A stretch of 64,000 nt of DNA from Pontiella desulfatans (GTDB lineage: Bacteria; Verrucomicrobiota; Kiritimatiellia; Kiritimatiellales; Pontiellaceae). The stretch lies in contig NZ_CAAHFG010000002.1 in the NCBI RefSeq assembly GCF_900890425.1, positions 558,001 through 622,000 on the forward strand, read 5' to 3'. Of the stretch, positions 46,358-54,567 are shown in pieces. The position numbers and the translations under genes are program-made. The notes beneath the pieces were generated by a model. That model saw only the letters and a program-made list of their open reading frames with translations. It did no database searches and was not told the DNA's origin. Numbering within the stretch: position 1 is the stretch's first letter; every line of letters begins with the position of its first letter.

Positions 46358-46420
46358 TAGCCGTGCTTTGCACGGCAGTTATCAGAGATCGGTTATCAGT
46401 TATTGGGCCGACAACCAAAT

Positions 46421-46501
46421 TGTAGGGCTGAAATGGTCATCCGACCTTTCAGCCTTTTTCGTAATAACGGCGGGAAGGTCTGCGACCGTTTCCGCCCTAC
46501 A
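46421..46501. repeat. Double-hairpin REP/BIME-like element, copy 2
   Basis: TGTAGGGC (46421-46428) and its inverse GCCCTACA (46494-46501) bracket two hairpins: ggctgaaatggtc/gacctttcagcc and ggcgggaaggtc/gaccgtttccgcc. It has the same plan as 37332-37406, with unrelated stem sequences. Confidence 0.7.
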
Positions 46502-46513
46502 AAATAAGGAAGA

Positions 46514-48010
46514 ATGAAAATGAAGAAATTACTGGAACAACTGGGTATCTATGGATGGAGCATGGGAGATGAAAATCTGGCGATGGCGTCATTGCTGACG
46601 GGCGATCCGCTTTTAATGGTGGGTGCGCACGGTGCGGCAAAGACACATGCGGCTGGTAAAATCGCGCAGGCCATGGGCTGGAAGTTTATGGCCTATGACG
46701 CCAGTAAGGCGCTGTTTGAAGACGTACTGGGTTTCCCGAACGTCGAAAGCCTCAAACAGGGGCGAGTGGAATACGTACCGAGTGCGGTCACGGTTTGGGA
46801 TAAGCAATTCGTGCTGATTGATGAAATCAACCGTGCGGTTCCCGAACTGCAGGCCAAGTGGCTGGAGATTATCCGCTCCCGGAAGATCATGGGCTTTGAG
46901 ACTGAAGTCAAATGGGTCTGGAGCGCCATGAACCCAATGGGCGGCCGCTACAACGGAACACAGCAGATGGACGCCGCATTGATCGGGCGTTATGCAACGT
47001 TCCTCTATCCGCCGGAAGCACTGGATATGGATGAAGTAGACCGCATCAAGGTGCTGCGCCATATCAATGGTGACGATGCGCCGAGCATCGGCGAATGGTG
47101 CCCGCAGTCGGAAACCAAAACCGTCAGCAAAGCAGAAACCGAAGAAGCCGGGCGTCAGATCCGTAAGGTGTTGCAAAAGGCCGGGCCGCTTTTCCAAACC
47201 TTGGAAAATGATTTCCAGAGTCTGGGAGAGTTCCTGAGCCGGCTGGCGGTGCTGGTGATGAAAGAGACCGACGGCAGCGTGAAACTGGATGGACGACGAC
47301 TGGGATTCATGTATCGCAGTCTGCTGGCCAACCGGGCGGTTGAATTATCACGGACAGCCCTGCTGGGCGAAAGCCTGCCTGAATTTGCGCAAAGCGCCAA
47401 ACAGGTGATTCTGGCAAGCATCCCGATGGGTCTCAATGACGAAGGGATCAACCGCGAGAACATGCTGCACAAGGTGGAAATCTGCCTCGATCTGCTGAGT
47501 GACTATTTCAGCGAAGGCGGGAATTTCCAACGGGTGGAAACGGTCTACCGGCTGTTCACCACGACCGACCTGTTCGAAAAGGCGGAAATCCTGCTCGGAG
47601 AGGATCTGTCGGAGATGGTGAAGCTGAAAGCGTGGAACGATCTGTGCGATACCCCGGAAAACATCACGCCGCTGGCATACATCGCGCTCAAGGTGGAGTC
47701 GCTCCATCCCGGAAAGATTCCGTCCGAGCTGCTAGAAAAGGTCGGCGGAAGCATAGATCTGCAAAACCTGCAGACCGACACCATTCCCGGCCTGACCGGA
47801 GCCAACATCGAGCTGATTGAATCTGTAGAGGCCTTGCTCGATCAGCCCGACGACCTGCGCCGGATGATCGCCTATGAAACCGTGCGCCGACTGGTTGTAC
47901 AATCAGGACTCACGAAAGAGCGGCTTGACCGGACCGCGAAGAAAATCACGCAAACAGCAGAGAAAATCGAAGGGTTGTTAAATAAAAACAGACATGAAAG
48001 TGAGGGATAA
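46514..48010 (+). CDS. MoxR-type AAA+ ATPase
   Basis: 498 aa. Walker A is G37-AHGAAKT44, Walker B is FVLIDEINRA (D103-E104) and sensor 1 is WSAMNP (N140), followed by the ALIGRYATFL arginine-finger region. The MoxR-specific beta-hairpin region precedes VWDKQFVLIDE. The C-terminal 250 residues are helical and less typical. MoxR ATPases partner with vWA proteins (gene 44392) to remodel target proteins. An alternative start lies at 46520. The stop is one base before the next gene's ATG, so the SAP-motif protein is translationally linked. A TTCCAAACCTTGGAA palindrome lies within the coding sequence at 47192-47206. Confidence 0.88.
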   Translation: MKMKKLLEQLGIYGWSMGDENLAMASLLTGDPLLMVGAHGAAKTHAAGKIAQAMGWKFMAYDASKALFEDVLGFPNVESLKQGRVEYVPSAVTVWDKQFVLIDEINRAVPELQAKWLEIIRSRKIMGFETEVKWVWSAMNPMGGRYNGTQQMDAALIGRYATFLYPPEALDMDEVDRIKVLRHINGDDAPSIGEWCPQSETKTVSKAETEEAGRQIRKVLQKAGPLFQTLENDFQSLGEFLSRLAVLVMKETDGSVKLDGRRLGFMYRSLLANRAVELSRTALLGESLPEFAQSAKQVILASIPMGLNDEGINRENMLHKVEICLDLLSDYFSEGGNFQRVETVYRLFTTTDLFEKAEILLGEDLSEMVKLKAWNDLCDTPENITPLAYIALKVESLHPGKIPSELLEKVGGSIDLQNLQTDTIPGLTGANIELIESVEALLDQPDDLRRMIAYETVRRLVVQSGLTKERLDRTAKKITQTAEKIEGLLNKNRHESEG

Positions 48011-48011
48011 A

Positions 48012-49391
48012 ATGAAGATACAGGGAATAAAACTGTGGCTGGAGCCGGATCATCTGATTCCGGTTTTTTTGCGTTTAAGGGCTCAGGCGGTCGAAGTACC
48101 GGTTGCGGATGTGCTCCTGAAAGGGATTCATCCGGAATCGGCGATCGGACTGGGCGGCGACTGGTGCCAGGCAGGCGAACTGCTGGCTCAGACGCTGAAC
48201 CGGGAGCGTTTCCGGTTCGATCCGCTGAGTGTGCATCGGTTGAACGCTGACATCGTCCCGTTGAAGGACGGGTTTCATCACGACCGGAGAACCGGGTTGC
48301 AGCGAGGCATCGACTCGGTGTGTGGCTCGGTTTATTTCGCAGAACAGGCGGATTACAGCCTGATTCTGAAAAAAGCTGTCGAACGGCTTCGGGATCATTG
48401 GCGCAATGATGTTGCATGGAATCTGCTGCGGGCAAATGGCGGGCGCTTTTCAGAAATGCGTACGTTTCTGAAGAAGAAGCATCCGGATTTAGCCCTTCGC
48501 AGCTATGACGACATGAACGCCCTGTTCCTGAGCGAGCTGCTGTCGGTGAATGATTTCCTCGACCAGGAACAGAGCCTCATCAGTGAGGCACTGGCCTGCA
48601 TGAACTTTCGGCGGGCATCAGCGATCAGTGAGATCACGGATGATCAGGGCCGGTTGCGGTTTGCCAACCGGATCGAGTGGTTCGAGCTGCTGGTCAATCC
48701 AAGATGTTTACCCAACAGCGGGCTGGTGAAATATGCCTGCGAGGTGCGCGGAAACTTTGTGCATTTCACGCCGGAGCTGGGGTTTGAAACATCGCAGCGG
48801 CGGTTTGCAAAACAGTTTGCTCAGAAATACCGGACAGCGGGTGGTGATTACTGCTTTGCCATGCCGGTGAGCGAGCTGCAGGAGTTGCTGAACCGCGAAG
48901 AAGTTTCGGTCAAGTTTTCCAACGTCCGCTACCTTCAACGGCTGAAGTGCTTGCGCACGACGGCGCGCTTGCGTAAGGAGAAAATTCCAAGGTTTGGAAT
49001 TTCCTGGCGGAAGATGGAAACGCTGGAGCAGTTCCGCGATGCGCTGCGTGTACACGGAGCCAAGATTTCGGGAACAAAGTCCCAGCTGATCAAACGCACG
49101 GCGCAGCTTGCAGCGGAGCGGTATGACGCGGTGACAGAAGAGCTGTCGGGCTGGTTTGCCGAAAACCCGTTTGTACGGGTTCCAAAGGAACAAAATTTCG
49201 CCGAGCCGTTTCCCCTGCTGACGGATGATCCGCTGAAGGATCTGCTGCTGAGCATGTTTCTGATGCGGCACCTGCGGGGCAATACGGTGGTGGATGTGAA
49301 CCATGAAAATCAATCGGTACAACCTGAGGATATGGCGGAAGCGTTGCTGAACGGCAAGGCCAAGCTCTCGGGTTGTTTTATCAAAGCATGA
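48012..49391 (+). CDS. Unrecognised protein with a SAP-like DNA-binding motif
   Basis: 459 aa from ATG 48012, preceded by 'gtgaggg'; an ATG at 47994 in the same frame overlaps the MoxR gene. Residues about 337-371 (FRDALRVHGAKISGTKSQLI) match the SAP motif, a helix-turn-helix found in DNA-binding and DNA-repair proteins. Around it I see no named domain: the N-terminal half has LGGDWCQAGELLAQTLNRER and the C-terminal part has NPFVRVPKEQNF. Gene order suggests a third partner of the MoxR-vWA pair, perhaps targeting it to DNA (inference). A palindrome TTCCAAGGTTTGGAA lies at 48985-48999. Confidence 0.65.
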   Translation: MKIQGIKLWLEPDHLIPVFLRLRAQAVEVPVADVLLKGIHPESAIGLGGDWCQAGELLAQTLNRERFRFDPLSVHRLNADIVPLKDGFHHDRRTGLQRGIDSVCGSVYFAEQADYSLILKKAVERLRDHWRNDVAWNLLRANGGRFSEMRTFLKKKHPDLALRSYDDMNALFLSELLSVNDFLDQEQSLISEALACMNFRRASAISEITDDQGRLRFANRIEWFELLVNPRCLPNSGLVKYACEVRGNFVHFTPELGFETSQRRFAKQFAQKYRTAGGDYCFAMPVSELQELLNREEVSVKFSNVRYLQRLKCLRTTARLRKEKIPRFGISWRKMETLEQFRDALRVHGAKISGTKSQLIKRTAQLAAERYDAVTEELSGWFAENPFVRVPKEQNFAEPFPLLTDDPLKDLLLSMFLMRHLRGNTVVDVNHENQSVQPEDMAEALLNGKAKLSGCFIKA

Positions 49392-49405
49392 AAGGAGAAC
49401 TGGAG

Positions 49406-49696
49406 ATGGCAAAAATACTCACAGATAAAGAAATGGGGCAGATCGTCTTTGATGCGACGCATCGGAACGATGTGATCGAGTGCGCGGATGCATATCTACA
49501 CTTCCTTGAGGATCTCGGGGAGTTGATTGCGGCGCACTTCGGAGGAGTCCGGGGCGGGATCGGTCTGCCGGATGGCGACGGGCTCGGCTGGACGTGCGGG
49601 TTTCACATCAACGAATGCGTTCCGTCCGATGGCGGCGTGTTCCGCGATTACGACCCGGATGTGATCTGGAAAGACGGCGTTGAAAACCAAGATTGA
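49406..49696 (+). CDS. Hypothetical accessory protein
   Basis: 96 aa from ATG 49406 (Shine-Dalgarno ctggag). Begins MAKILTDKEMGQIVFDATHR and contains a Gly-rich central motif (HFGGVRGGIGLPDGDGLGW). No recognised domain. It lies 14 bp after the SAP-motif gene and 11 bp before the next, so it is part of one unit. Confidence 0.6.
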   Translation: MAKILTDKEMGQIVFDATHRNDVIECADAYLHFLEDLGELIAAHFGGVRGGIGLPDGDGLGWTCGFHINECVPSDGGVFRDYDPDVIWKDGVENQD

Positions 49697-49707
49697 AAGG
49701 AGACAAC

Positions 49708-50199
49708 ATGAACACATTCAAACCCGAAGACATCCTTGTGGTGCTGGAAGGCGGACTGGTGCAGAGCGTCTGCATCGGCAGTCGCGAATTACGCGAACAA
49801 GTCGGTAATGCCGTTGTGATCGATTACGACACAGAGGGAGCAGATGCCGACGAGATTGTGTCGATTCCTCAGTCTGACGGAACAACGGCTGATGCGGTTG
49901 TGCGTACCGAACCGGTTGGCGAACCGAAGATCGGGCCGGGCTGTGGAACGATGAAAACGACGGTCGGCAAAACGCTGTATGTGAACGTAGAGCGTGTTTC
50001 GCTGGTGGATGGCTTTGAGCGCAGTGCGCCTTATTGCCAGATGACCGGCGAGCGGCAGGTGATGATCGATGCGGAATGTTTTGAGGTCGGCCTCAAAGAA
50101 GGACAGTTCAATGACCCGCCGGAACTTCGCCGGGCGGCTGAAGAGATTGCCAAGGCCGTGGCGGCAAAGAGTCCCAATGACATCAATATCTATTGCTGA
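49708..50199 (+). CDS. Hypothetical accessory protein
   Basis: 163 aa from ATG 49708 with Shine-Dalgarno aaaggagac. The first 45 residues (ILVVLEGGLVQSVCIGSREL ... VIDYDTEGAD) resemble a short beta-rich module found in many plasmid/phage hypothetical proteins. The rest is unrecognised, with several Cys (GPGCGTM, PYCQMTG, NIYC). Confidence 0.6.
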   Translation: MNTFKPEDILVVLEGGLVQSVCIGSRELREQVGNAVVIDYDTEGADADEIVSIPQSDGTTADAVVRTEPVGEPKIGPGCGTMKTTVGKTLYVNVERVSLVDGFERSAPYCQMTGERQVMIDAECFEVGLKEGQFNDPPELRRAAEEIAKAVAAKSPNDINIYC

Positions 50200-50213
50200 A
50201 AGGAGTCAAAACG

Positions 50214-50870
50214 ATGAAGCAAGTTAAAGCGGCTGAAAAGGGAAGTGCCTTCACGGTCTGCGGAACGCATGGCGAACTGACGGTGCGGCTGGCTGACGGG
50301 AACGTCATCGGGCGTTCACCGGAAGAGGCATACCTCGGAGCGGTTGTGCGGGTGGACGTGGATGAATGGCAGCGAGCCTATCCTGCCGAACAACTGAAGC
50401 CTGGAAGTTCGCATGACATTTTGGACTTCGGAAGCTGGGATGAGCACGGGTTGTACGAAGAACCGGCCTATTCATGGCGGAAAGAGCGGGCCGAAGCCAT
50501 TGCGGAGAACCGGGGAAAGCAGCAACAGATTGCAAGGCCGGAATATGTCGCGCCGTATACCTGTCCGCAGTGCAGAAATAAAGATGTGCGCGTGATGGAC
50601 GAAGACCGCGATCCGCAGGGAATGGAAAAGCAGGTGCTGTGTTGCGCCCGCTGCTCAACTGAATGGAAGCAGACGGCAGTATCCCGCGACTCTTTGCTTT
50701 TCGGCATAGAGGTCAACGGGCAGGAACACCGCTTTGCCGAGGATCAAATCAATGCGGAGACCGTGGAGATCCATGTGCGCGGCGGAGTTGCTTATGCGCC
50801 GGACGACGAAGATCTGCCGTCGGGCATCCGGGTGGTGATCATTGATCACGATAATGAGCAGCATGAATAG
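50214..50870 (+). CDS. Zinc-ribbon hypothetical protein
   Basis: 218 aa from ATG 50214 with Shine-Dalgarno aaaggagtc. A zinc ribbon is formed by C117-x2-C120 (YTCPQCRNKD) and C144-x2-C147 (CCARCSTEW). The C-terminus (VRGGVAYAPDDEDLPSGIRV ... IDHDNEQHE) echoes the 'EGG..V...IDYD' module of the preceding protein. Function unknown; this type is typical of integrative elements. Confidence 0.6.
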   Translation: MKQVKAAEKGSAFTVCGTHGELTVRLADGNVIGRSPEEAYLGAVVRVDVDEWQRAYPAEQLKPGSSHDILDFGSWDEHGLYEEPAYSWRKERAEAIAENRGKQQQIARPEYVAPYTCPQCRNKDVRVMDEDRDPQGMEKQVLCCARCSTEWKQTAVSRDSLLFGIEVNGQEHRFAEDQINAETVEIHVRGGVAYAPDDEDLPSGIRVVIIDHDNEQHE

Positions 50871-50954
50871 AGAATGAAAGCGGGCTGCGAGGATCGCAGC
50901 CTGGTTTCAAATCAGTAGAAAACAGTCGCGTGTGCGGCTGGTGAAGTGTGAACG

Positions 50955-50984
50955 AGGCGTCCCATGGAGGGGCGCCTTTTTTAT
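50955..50984 (+). promoter_or_regulatory. Leader hairpin before the 51003 gene
   Basis: aggcg-tcccatggagg-ggcgcct is followed by TTTTTT, then a Shine-Dalgarno (aaaggaaa) and ATG within 20 nt. It is similar in layout and in the 'aacgagg...gccttttttatt' flanks to the hairpin before ardC (51911-51940). It could be a terminator or attenuator. Confidence 0.6.
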
Positions 50985-51002
50985 TAACGAAAGGAAAAGA
51001 CG

Positions 51003-51290
51003 ATGATTATGAAAGCAAAACCTAAATTCAGCCCGGGGCAGCTCCTGTCGACACCCGGCGCACTGGAAGCAATGAATGAAGCTCAGCAGAGTCCAATGGA
51101 TTTTGTTGGGCGGCATGTTTATGGCGACTGGGGCGATGTGTGCGAAGAGGATCAGCAGACTAATGAAGAGGCTCTGGAGCACGGGCTCCGGCTGCTCAGT
51201 TCGTATCGGACGACGGAGGGCGTGAAGCTTTGGGTAATTACCGAAGCGGATCGCAGCGCAACCATCATTCTTCTTCCTGAAGAATATTAA
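51003..51290 (+). CDS. Small conserved mobile-element protein
   Basis: 95 aa. The body (FSPGQLLSTPGALEAMNEAQ, GDWGDVCEEDQQTNEEALEH, LWVITEADRSATIILLPEEY) is nearly the same as a protein family I recognise from plasmids and integrative elements across phyla, where it lies near ardC-like genes. Function unknown. A second Met at residue 3 is possible. Strong support for the element-borne nature of the region. Confidence 0.8.
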   Translation: MIMKAKPKFSPGQLLSTPGALEAMNEAQQSPMDFVGRHVYGDWGDVCEEDQQTNEEALEHGLRLLSSYRTTEGVKLWVITEADRSATIILLPEEY

Positions 51291-51301
51291 CGAATCGGTC
51301 T

Positions 51302-51329
51302 GAACAGGCTTCAGGGCTGGAGCCTGTTC
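51302..51329 (+). promoter_or_regulatory. Leader hairpin before the 51351 gene
   Basis: gaacaggct (51302-51310) pairs perfectly with agcctgttc (51321-51329); a Shine-Dalgarno (ggagg, 51338) follows 8 nt later. Confidence 0.6.
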
Positions 51330-51350
51330 GGGCCACCGGAGGAAATCAAC

Positions 51351-51701
51351 ATGAGTCGATACTATGAAATGAAACTGGAAATCGCGGGGTTCGATGAATC
51401 CCGAAAGGAGGCCATTCAGCAGGCGTGCTTTGAGGAGTGGAGTTTTGAGCAGTCCGATTGGTTCTGCTTTGAACGTCACGCCGATGGCATGCGCTGCATG
51501 GAGGCATCTGCCCAGGGGAACCTGTGCGGCGGCGAAGGGGAAGATGAGTTTGCTGACCGAATATCCAAAGTGATTTGGAAGGCAAACGGCGCGTTCTGCC
51601 CTGTCACCGTCAAAGCGGTCTATCTGGATGAGCTTCCATACGAAAGCTACACGATGGACGAGGAGGATTACGCAAAAGCGATGGAGGTGAAAAATGAGTG
51701 A
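51351..51701 (+). CDS. Hypothetical accessory protein
   Basis: 116 aa with Shine-Dalgarno ggaggaaatc. Sequence SRYYEMKLEIAGFDESRKEA ... GGEGEDEFADRISKVIWKANG ... YLDELPYESY. Similar short proteins accompany ardC in integrative elements. No domain named; probably a ferredoxin-like fold (weak inference). Overlaps the next gene by 8 bp. Confidence 0.65.
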   Translation: MSRYYEMKLEIAGFDESRKEAIQQACFEEWSFEQSDWFCFERHADGMRCMEASAQGNLCGGEGEDEFADRISKVIWKANGAFCPVTVKAVYLDELPYESYTMDEEDYAKAMEVKNE

Positions 51702-51885
51702 AGAGCAGTACATGCGATCCCATTTGGGGCAGCTGGTTGGCCGCAAGGTAATCGGGCTGGTGAAAGATCCATCAGATGAGTTCGCGCCGGTCTGGGGGCT
51801 GCGTTTCGATGACGGAACGATGGCATTCATCCTGTGCGATCCCGAAGGCAACGGCCCAGGGCACCTGGAGATTGAAAAACACTGA
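51694..51885 (+). CDS. Small hypothetical protein
   Basis: 63 aa. GRKVIGLVKDPSDEFAPVWG and LRFDDGTMAFILCDPEGNGP suggest a small beta barrel. The start overlaps the upstream gene by 8 bp, so it is translationally coupled. Function unknown; accessory-element type. Confidence 0.6.
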   Translation: MSEEQYMRSHLGQLVGRKVIGLVKDPSDEFAPVWGLRFDDGTMAFILCDPEGNGPGHLEIEKH

Positions 51886-51910
51886 ACAAATCAAGTTGAA
51901 GAATGAAACG

Positions 51911-51940
51911 AGGGCATCCTGTGACGGGGTGCCTTTTTTA
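51911..51940 (+). promoter_or_regulatory. Leader hairpin before ardC
   Basis: agggcatcc (51911-51919) pairs with ggggtgcct (51926-51934) with G-U pairs, followed by TTTTTT and then the Shine-Dalgarno ggagg and ATG 51956. It resembles 50955-50984. Confidence 0.6.
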
Positions 51941-51955
51941 TTGGAGGTAAATGCA

Positions 51956-52543
51956 ATGAAAAATGGACGAAACAAAATTAATGAGATGATTACAGAGCGG
52001 ATGATTGAGCGGATTCAAACGACCGGGGAACTGCCTTGGCATAAACCATGGGTGTCGCAGGATGCGCGACCGCAAAACCTGATCAGTCGCAAGCCCTACC
52101 GGGGCGTGAATACGTTCCTGCTGCACATGATGGGCTACGCACAGCCGTTTTTCCTGACGATGAAGCAGGTGAACGGGTTGGGCGGCCATGTGCGCAAGGG
52201 CGAGAAGTCAATGCCGGTGATCTTCTGGAAGTTCGTGGATGCGGACAAGAAAGACCCGGAGAGCAAAAGCTATGCGATATTGCGCTACTACCATGTATTC
52301 AACGTGGCGCAGTGTGACGGAATTCCAGAAGGCAAGGTGCCGGAGTTGGAAACACCGGATCGGGAGATCAATCCGATTACAGATGCCGAGCAACTGGTGG
52401 CGGATATGCCGAACCGACCGGAAATCAAGTATGGACGGTCGTATGCAGCCTACAGCCCGCTGGGTGATGAGGTGCGTATGCCGTCGCCTGAAATGTTCCT
52501 GTCCGATGAAGCGTTCTATTCGACGCTTTTTCATGAGCTGACC
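51956..52543 (+). pseudogene. ardC: ArdC-like antirestriction protein, 5' part (split by RIT element)
   Basis: 196 codons of an ArdC-type protein: the N-terminal ssDNA-binding domain (LPWHKPWVSQDARPQNLISR, PYRGVNTFLL, GGHVRKGEKSMPVIFWKF, YYHVFNVAQCDGIP) and the beginning of the metallopeptidase domain up to FHELT. The frame then enters the inserted element at 52544 and stops at 52621. The rest of the gene resumes at 55999, and deleting 52544-55998 joins HELT to HSTGHKSRL in frame, giving 291 aa, normal for the family. ArdC proteins protect incoming DNA from restriction during conjugation. As it stands the HEXXH helix is broken (HELTH becomes HELTHY from element bases), so the truncated product is probably non-functional. 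Confidence 0.92.
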
Positions 52544-52570
52544 CATTATGCCGACACTGGGATTATGCCG
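52544..52570 (+). repeat. Left 27-bp terminal inverted repeat of the RIT element
   Basis: The exact reverse complement of 55944-55970; it begins CATTATGCCG and ends GATTATGCCG. A hairpin follows at once (gtaccgaa 52570-52577 with ttcggtac 52605-52612; inner stem caccctt/aagggtg). Confidence 0.95.
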
Positions 52571-52627
52571 TACCGAATGATTTCACCCTTGCAGTCAAAG
52601 GGTGTTCGGTACGGCCATTAGGCATAA

Positions 52628-53623
52628 TTATAGGCCTTCGAGGAAGGCGAGTAGCTTGTCAGCGGGGAGATACCGCCCTGGTTTCGAGGCCGTTGCCATC
52701 ACTTTTTCCAACGCCTTTTCCTTAAGGTGCAGATCGGCGTGCAGGTAGATTCTCGTTGTTTCAACGGATTCATGGCCAAGCCATAGCGAGATAACGGTTT
52801 GATCCACCCCGTGGTGCAGCAACTCCATGGCGGTGCTGTGCCGAAGCACATGCGGACTCACCCGCTTGGTCGCCAGCGAGGGGCAGGTTTTCGAAGCCGT
52901 GAGCGTATGCTTTCGCACAAGATGTTCCAGGGCGTCTCGACTGAGTTTCCCTCCCCTGATGGTTGGAAAGAGCGGCCCGTCTTCAGTTCCGCCATACCGC
53001 CGAAGCCAGTTCTTCATGACCAAAAGGGTTTCTTTCCTGAGAGGCGTGAGGCGCTGTTTTCGACCTTTACCCATACACTGGACATGCGCACCAGTTCCGG
53101 CAATGAGATCGCATTGGCATAGGTTGATTAGCTCCGATGCTCGAAGTCCGGTTTGCAGTGCCAGTGTCAGGATGGCATGATCGCGTTGCCCGATCCATGT
53201 GGACCGGTCCGGCGCAGACAGCAGCGCATCCATTTCCCGGCGGTCCAAAAACTCCACTGTACGTTGCTCATGGCGCTTGCTGGGCATGGACAGTATTCGC
53301 TGGCATTGGAGCAGGTATGCCGGTTCGGTCATGGCCACGAATTTGAAGAAGGACCGGATGGCGGCCAACCGGGCATTGCGGCTGCGGGCGCAGTTGCGGC
53401 GCTTGTTCTCAACATAGGCGAGGAAGTCGCCCACCAGTTCGGTATCCAGATCTTCGACCCGGAGTTTCGTCGGCACCTTGCCGTGTTGTTCCCCGGCAAA
53501 GCGCAACAGCAGGCGGAAGGTATCCCGGTAGCTGGCGATCGTATTGGGACTTGCGTTTATCTGGATGGTGAGCCGGTCGGTGAAGAACAGTTGAACCAGA
53601 GCGGGTAGTGTCAGCGCGTTCAT
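52628..53623 (-). CDS. RIT tyrosine recombinase C (third gene of trio)
   Basis: 331 aa. The catalytic tetrad is visible: Arg in LQTGLRASELINLCQ, Lys in CMGKGRKQRL, H-x-x-R in VSPHVLRHSTAMELL, His in WLGHESVETTRIYLH with the nucleophile Tyr. The N-terminal SAM-like core-binding domain is present. The start overlaps the stop of the second gene in an ATGA tetranucleotide (53620-53623), with Shine-Dalgarno gggaggtgg upstream. Family knowledge: the three recombinases of RIT elements act together; individual roles are not established here. Confidence 0.9.
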   Translation of the reverse strand: MNALTLPALVQLFFTDRLTIQINASPNTIASYRDTFRLLLRFAGEQHGKVPTKLRVEDLDTELVGDFLAYVENKRRNCARSRNARLAAIRSFFKFVAMTEPAYLLQCQRILSMPSKRHEQRTVEFLDRREMDALLSAPDRSTWIGQRDHAILTLALQTGLRASELINLCQCDLIAGTGAHVQCMGKGRKQRLTPLRKETLLVMKNWLRRYGGTEDGPLFPTIRGGKLSRDALEHLVRKHTLTASKTCPSLATKRVSPHVLRHSTAMELLHHGVDQTVISLWLGHESVETTRIYLHADLHLKEKALEKVMATASKPGRYLPADKLLAFLEGL

Positions 53624-54567
53624 GATTCCACCTCCCTTGCTGCGGATTCTTCCGCACGGCGGGACGCCAGTTCTAGCAGTTCAGGAGCCGCCTCGATGTA
53701 CCAGTAGGTGTGTGCGGGCTTTTCATGCCCGAGGTAGGTGACGAGCTTGATCATTTCCTGGGCCGGATCCTTTCCATCCCGGTACCAGTTGAGCATCGTG
53801 CGGACGGCGAAAGTATGCCGCAGGTCATGGATGCGCGGCCCGCGCCCGTGCCGGAAAAACTTCTGAACCGGTCGCAGCCCGACACGCTGACATACGATGG
53901 CGAAGTTGTAGCGGGCGGCGCAGGCGTCCAGCCGTTCCCCATGATCCGAGATAAAGAATGCCGAGGGTGTCGATTCGTTTAGCCGATCCCTTTCGACGGC
54001 ATAGGCAACCAGCCGTTCCGCTGTATCCGTAGAGACCGGCAGCAAGCGTTCCTTGCCCAGCTTTCCTTTTCGTACGGCAACGACTCCATTCTCGAGATCG
54101 ACATCGGCAACATTGAGCGAAACGGCTTCGCTGATTCTCATGCCGGTAACGGCGATGAGTCCGAAGAACGTCGAGTAGGTCAGCGGACGGATGCCGTTGC
54201 GGGAAGGAAGCTCCGCTGCGGCTTCAACGATCATCTTGATTTCCTCTTCGCTGTAGATGTAAGGCCGGGAGCGGCGGACATGGCCGGGTATCAGTGATTG
54301 CGGCGGCACTTCGTGGCGGGGGTCGATGCCGTGCATCCACTGGGCGAAGATTCTGACCACTGTCAGTCGTCTCGACCAGGTTTGCGTGTTTGCATGCCCG
54401 AATGCCTCCTTCCAGCGAAGGAAACAGCCGGTGCTGATGTGCGCCGCTTCTTCCTGCTCCATGAACTCGATGAACCTGCGAAGGATTCGTTCATCCGTAT
54501 TCAGTTTATACCCAAGGCCTCGCCGGATGGACAGGTAGCGCTCAAGCTCTCTATTCAAGGTTTTCAT
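53620..54567 (-). CDS. RIT tyrosine recombinase B (second gene of trio)
   Basis: 315 aa from ATG 54567, chosen for a strong Shine-Dalgarno (aaggaggtg) and ATGA overlap with the upstream stop; the frame extends to 54591. Catalytic residues: Arg in AVTGMRISEAVSLN, Lys in VRKGKLGKERLLPV, H-x-x-R in IHDLRHTFAVRTML, His in TYLGHEKPAHTYWYIE with the terminal Tyr. It is translationally coupled to the genes on both sides. Confidence 0.9.
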   Translation of the reverse strand: MKTLNRELERYLSIRRGLGYKLNTDERILRRFIEFMEQEEAAHISTGCFLRWKEAFGHANTQTWSRRLTVVRIFAQWMHGIDPRHEVPPQSLIPGHVRRSRPYIYSEEEIKMIVEAAAELPSRNGIRPLTYSTFFGLIAVTGMRISEAVSLNVADVDLENGVVAVRKGKLGKERLLPVSTDTAERLVAYAVERDRLNESTPSAFFISDHGERLDACAARYNFAIVCQRVGLRPVQKFFRHGRGPRIHDLRHTFAVRTMLNWYRDGKDPAQEMIKLVTYLGHEKPAHTYWYIEAAPELLELASRRAEESAAREVES

